7,702 nt of DNA from Desulfovibrio sp. (lineage in GTDB: Bacteria > Desulfobacterota > Desulfovibrionia > Desulfovibrionales > Desulfovibrionaceae). Position 1 is the first letter of the stretch. Every line of letters begins with the position of its first letter. This document shows positions 5,845 to 7,702 of the stretch, piece by piece. The position numbers and the translations under genes were made by a program. The notes below the pieces were generated by a model. It saw only the letters and a list, made by a program, of their open reading frames with translations, did not search any database and was not told the DNA's origin. The stretch covers positions 1-7,702 of the forward strand of contig DQED01000044.1 of the NCBI GenBank assembly GCA_003525525.1, written 5' to 3'.

Positions 5845-7576
5845 GGTGTCGGGAGCCTGGGATCGGCTGGGCATCACGGCCAAACTGTGGCTCGTGTTCG
5901 GCGTGCTGTTCACCATGTTCAGCCTGGCCGGGGCTGCGGCTTGCGTCGGGCTCCTCGTCATGCGCGGCGCCGAAAACAATATTCAGGACAACATGGAGAT
6001 TCGGGCGAAAATCCTCGAAATGGAAGGAAAGCTCGAAAAATCGCGGCGTTTGTACCGCGATTATCTCCTGCTCGGGCCGGAACTGGATTTCGAGGCCGCC
6101 CGGGAACGTTTCTGCCAGCCGGCTCTGGCCGAAGCGGCGCGGCTGATCGCCGTCTGCGAAGACCTGCGCCGCCTCATCGCCGCTGCGCCTCCCGGGAGCG
6201 CGATTGCCAGGCGCAATGTGGACCTGACGCTTTTCACGTCCACGGCGCGCCGCTATTCCCTGGTGCTGCTCAACGAAACCGGTCTGTACGCCAGGCTGTA
6301 CAACCCTGGCGACGGACAACTGCCGCGACTTGCCGGCCTGACGGACCAGCTCGGCGAAGCGTTGCAAGGCTCCTCCGACGCCACACTGCTCTTGCGCGAG
6401 ATGGACATTCTGGAAAAGCGCTACGAGATCACGAGGCAGCGCCCGTTCATGCAAAGCGCTCTCAACAAGGCTGCGGCGCTCAAACGCCTTGTTGCCGCGG
6501 ATAAAACCGTGGCGCCTTCCCGTCAGGCCGATGTCCTGGGCCTTCTCGACGCGTACGCCGGGCTTGCCGACAAGGTGCTCGAAACCGTCAAGGACATGCA
6601 GACCAATGTCCATGATTTCTGGCTGCAATCCAGGGCCGTGGACCCCATCGCCGAGGAGCTCAAGCAGCTGTCCGCTTCGGAAGTGGCCAGGGCCAGGACG
6701 CGCAGCGTTTGGGCCGGCCGCTTGGCTGCGGGCATCCTGGTCGCAACGGCCTTGCTCGGGCTGGCCTGCCTTGCCGTCGCCGCCCGGCTGCTGCACGCGT
6801 CCATCACAAGCAAGATCGAAACCATGACCCGCCATGCCGAGGCCGTGCGGGCCGGCCATCTCGACGTGTTCCTGCAAAACGGCAGCAGCGACGAACTCGG
6901 GGTCTTGGCCGGCGCGTTCAATGCCATGACGGCGCGGCTCAAGGAGATGGTGGACACCCTGGAAGACAAGGTGCGCCTGCGTACGCGGGAGCTTGCGGAA
7001 AAAAATAGCGAACTCGACGCCAAGAATCAGGAACTGGCCACGCTCTCCCTGACCGACCGCCTGACCGGACTGTGCAACCGGCGCAAGCTCGACCACGCCC
7101 TCGAGGCCGAAATCAGGCGCGCCAAGCGCTACGGTTCCGTTTTTTCCGTGATCATGGTCGACCTGGACCACTTCAAGGACATCAACGACGCCTACGGCCA
7201 TGCCACGGGCGACCTCGTGCTCGTTCGCACGGCCGACGTCCTCGTGGGGCACACGCGGGAAACGGATCTGGTCGGACGTTGGGGCGGCGAGGAATTCCTC
7301 ATCGTCTGCCCGGAAACGGACCTGCGACAGACTACGGTGCTGGCCGAGCACTTGCGGCGGGAATTGGGGCTCGTCTGGGGGACGGACGCGGTTGCGGTGA
7401 CGGCGAGCTTCGGTCTGGCCGTTTACAGCGGCGATACCCATCCGTCGTCCCTGCTCGCCCGCGCCGACGCCGCCCTGTATCGGGCCAAGCAGGCAGGGCG
7501 CAACCGCGTCGCGGCTGCGCCCGATATGCAGGAAGCGTCGGACCCGGAGGGCGGGGACGCGCCCGGCCGGGTTTGA
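5834..7576 (+). CDS. Membrane-bound diguanylate cyclase (periplasmic sensor - HAMP - GGDEF)
   Basis: This 580-residue inner-membrane enzyme is predicted to make cyclic di-GMP from two GTP. Order: short cytoplasmic N-terminus; TM1 at about 17-43; a mainly helical periplasmic domain at 44-293; TM2 at about 294-319; HAMP at 320-372 (ending SSDELGVLAGAFNAMTARL); coiled coil at about 373-403 (LEDKVRLRTRELAEKNSEL); GGDEF domain at 404-558. The domain opens LSLTDRLTGLCNRRKLD, has the metal-site stretch MVDLDHFKDINDAYGHATGD, and a GGEEF active site (484-488). RETD at 475-478, five residues before GGEEF, is an intact RxxD inhibitory site, so product feedback is expected. The periplasmic domain has no Cache or PAS signature I recognise; its long helices recall TorS-like or four-helix-bundle sensors. 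The frame is open further upstream, but the ATG at 5834 directly precedes TM1 and overlaps the binding-protein stop. Its ribosome site is weak, consistent with translational coupling. Confidence 0.92.
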   Translation: MTARVSGAWDRLGITAKLWLVFGVLFTMFSLAGAAACVGLLVMRGAENNIQDNMEIRAKILEMEGKLEKSRRLYRDYLLLGPELDFEAARERFCQPALAEAARLIAVCEDLRRLIAAAPPGSAIARRNVDLTLFTSTARRYSLVLLNETGLYARLYNPGDGQLPRLAGLTDQLGEALQGSSDATLLLREMDILEKRYEITRQRPFMQSALNKAAALKRLVAADKTVAPSRQADVLGLLDAYAGLADKVLETVKDMQTNVHDFWLQSRAVDPIAEELKQLSASEVARARTRSVWAGRLAAGILVATALLGLACLAVAARLLHASITSKIETMTRHAEAVRAGHLDVFLQNGSSDELGVLAGAFNAMTARLKEMVDTLEDKVRLRTRELAEKNSELDAKNQELATLSLTDRLTGLCNRRKLDHALEAEIRRAKRYGSVFSVIMVDLDHFKDINDAYGHATGDLVLVRTADVLVGHTRETDLVGRWGGEEFLIVCPETDLRQTTVLAEHLRRELGLVWGTDAVAVTASFGLAVYSGDTHPSSLLARADAALYRAKQAGRNRVAAAPDMQEASDPEGGDAPGRV

Positions 7577-7615
7577 CGCCGGGTCGCCCATGGGCTACCG
7601 CATCCGGCCATGGGC
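7562..7615. repeat. Palindromes and a short direct repeat between cyclase and ABC ATPase genes
   Basis: CCCGGCCGGG (7562-7571) is a 10-bp palindrome at the end of the cyclase gene, and GCCCATGGGC (7586-7595) is a second one in the gap. CCATGGGC occurs twice, at 7588-7595 and 7608-7615, the second copy including the start codon of the next gene. There is no T tract, so a standard intrinsic terminator is not supported. The palindromes may be chance in GC-rich DNA. Confidence 0.3.
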
Positions 7616-7702
7616 ACATGCGTCACCTTGCGCGGCGTCGCCAAGTCTTTTGGCGTGCGCCGGCTGTTCACCGACATTTCCCTGACCGTTTCCGACCAGG
7701 AG
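7610..7702 (+). CDS. ABC ATPase, probably ABC-F family, N-terminal 31 codons (3' end off window)
   Basis: Only the start is present. The protein begins MGTCVTLRGVAKSFGVRRLF and continues TDISLTVSDQE to the edge, the characteristic first strands of an ABC nucleotide-binding domain before the Walker A motif. The pattern 'l.gV.KSFG.r.LF.disLtv..qE' and the start right at the domain edge fit ABC-F proteins (Uup or EttA-like), which act on ribosomes or DNA and have no membrane partner. An importer or exporter ATPase cannot be excluded because the second domain and linker are outside. The ATG lies 34 nt after the cyclase stop, with no good Shine-Dalgarno. It is on the same strand and could be read through from the cyclase, but a functional link is not implied. 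Confidence 0.72.
   Translation, partial: MGTCVTLRGVAKSFGVRRLFTDISLTVSDQE

Noticed and set aside
4675..5979. 434-codon open frame on the minus strand opposite the binding protein
   Set aside because: It mirrors a clear LivJ-like gene, has no recognised domain and no ribosome site.
5774..7591. 605-codon open frame on the minus strand opposite the cyclase
   Set aside because: It mirrors the HAMP-GGDEF gene; the product lacks any domain and owes its length to high third-position GC.
1..7702. CRISPR array, tRNA or rRNA genes
   Set aside because: No regularly spaced repeats and no tRNA- or rRNA-like conserved segments were seen on either strand.

Overview
The window is GC-rich DNA from a Gram-negative bacterium: it encodes an outer-membrane receptor and a periplasmic binding protein. 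The style of the proteins and of the decayed transposase suggests a Desulfovibrio-like sulfate reducer (Desulfovibrionaceae). That placement is inferred from gene character only, with no marker gene, at roughly 0.5-0.6 confidence.

Left part (1-3390, minus strand). A 769-residue TonB-dependent outer-membrane receptor (484-2793) is followed on the same strand by the start of a DUF4213/DUF364 protein, a putative heavy-metal-chelation family, whose 3' end lies off the left edge. The pair looks like the beginning of a metal or metal-chelate uptake cluster. Upstream of the receptor lies a GC-rich, hairpin-rich stretch of roughly 370 bases that could be a long 5' leader. Beyond it is an AT-rich block with two interleaved inverted repeats overlapping a candidate promoter.

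Middle (about 3217-4569). There is no intact gene here. On the minus strand at about 3395-3889 lies a decayed IS4-family (DUF4372-type) transposase. N-terminal and C-terminal fragments are joined with the catalytic middle missing, and there are a frame change and an in-frame stop. The remaining approximately 680 bases hold an AT-rich island and many short meaningless reading frames, then a candidate promoter for the next gene.

Right part (4570-7702, plus strand). A periplasmic binding protein of the Leu/Ile/Val (LivJ, Peripla_BP_6) fold overlaps by 11 bp a membrane-bound diguanylate cyclase. The cyclase has TM - periplasmic domain of about 250 residues - TM - HAMP - coiled coil - GGEEF with an intact RxxD inhibitory site. 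No ABC permease or ATPase of the Liv type is present. The most interesting reading is that the binding protein is the ligand-sensing subunit of a c-di-GMP signalling pair rather than a transporter component, by analogy with LuxP/LuxQ and TorT/TorS. The window ends 31 codons into an ABC ATPase gene, probably of the ABC-F type.
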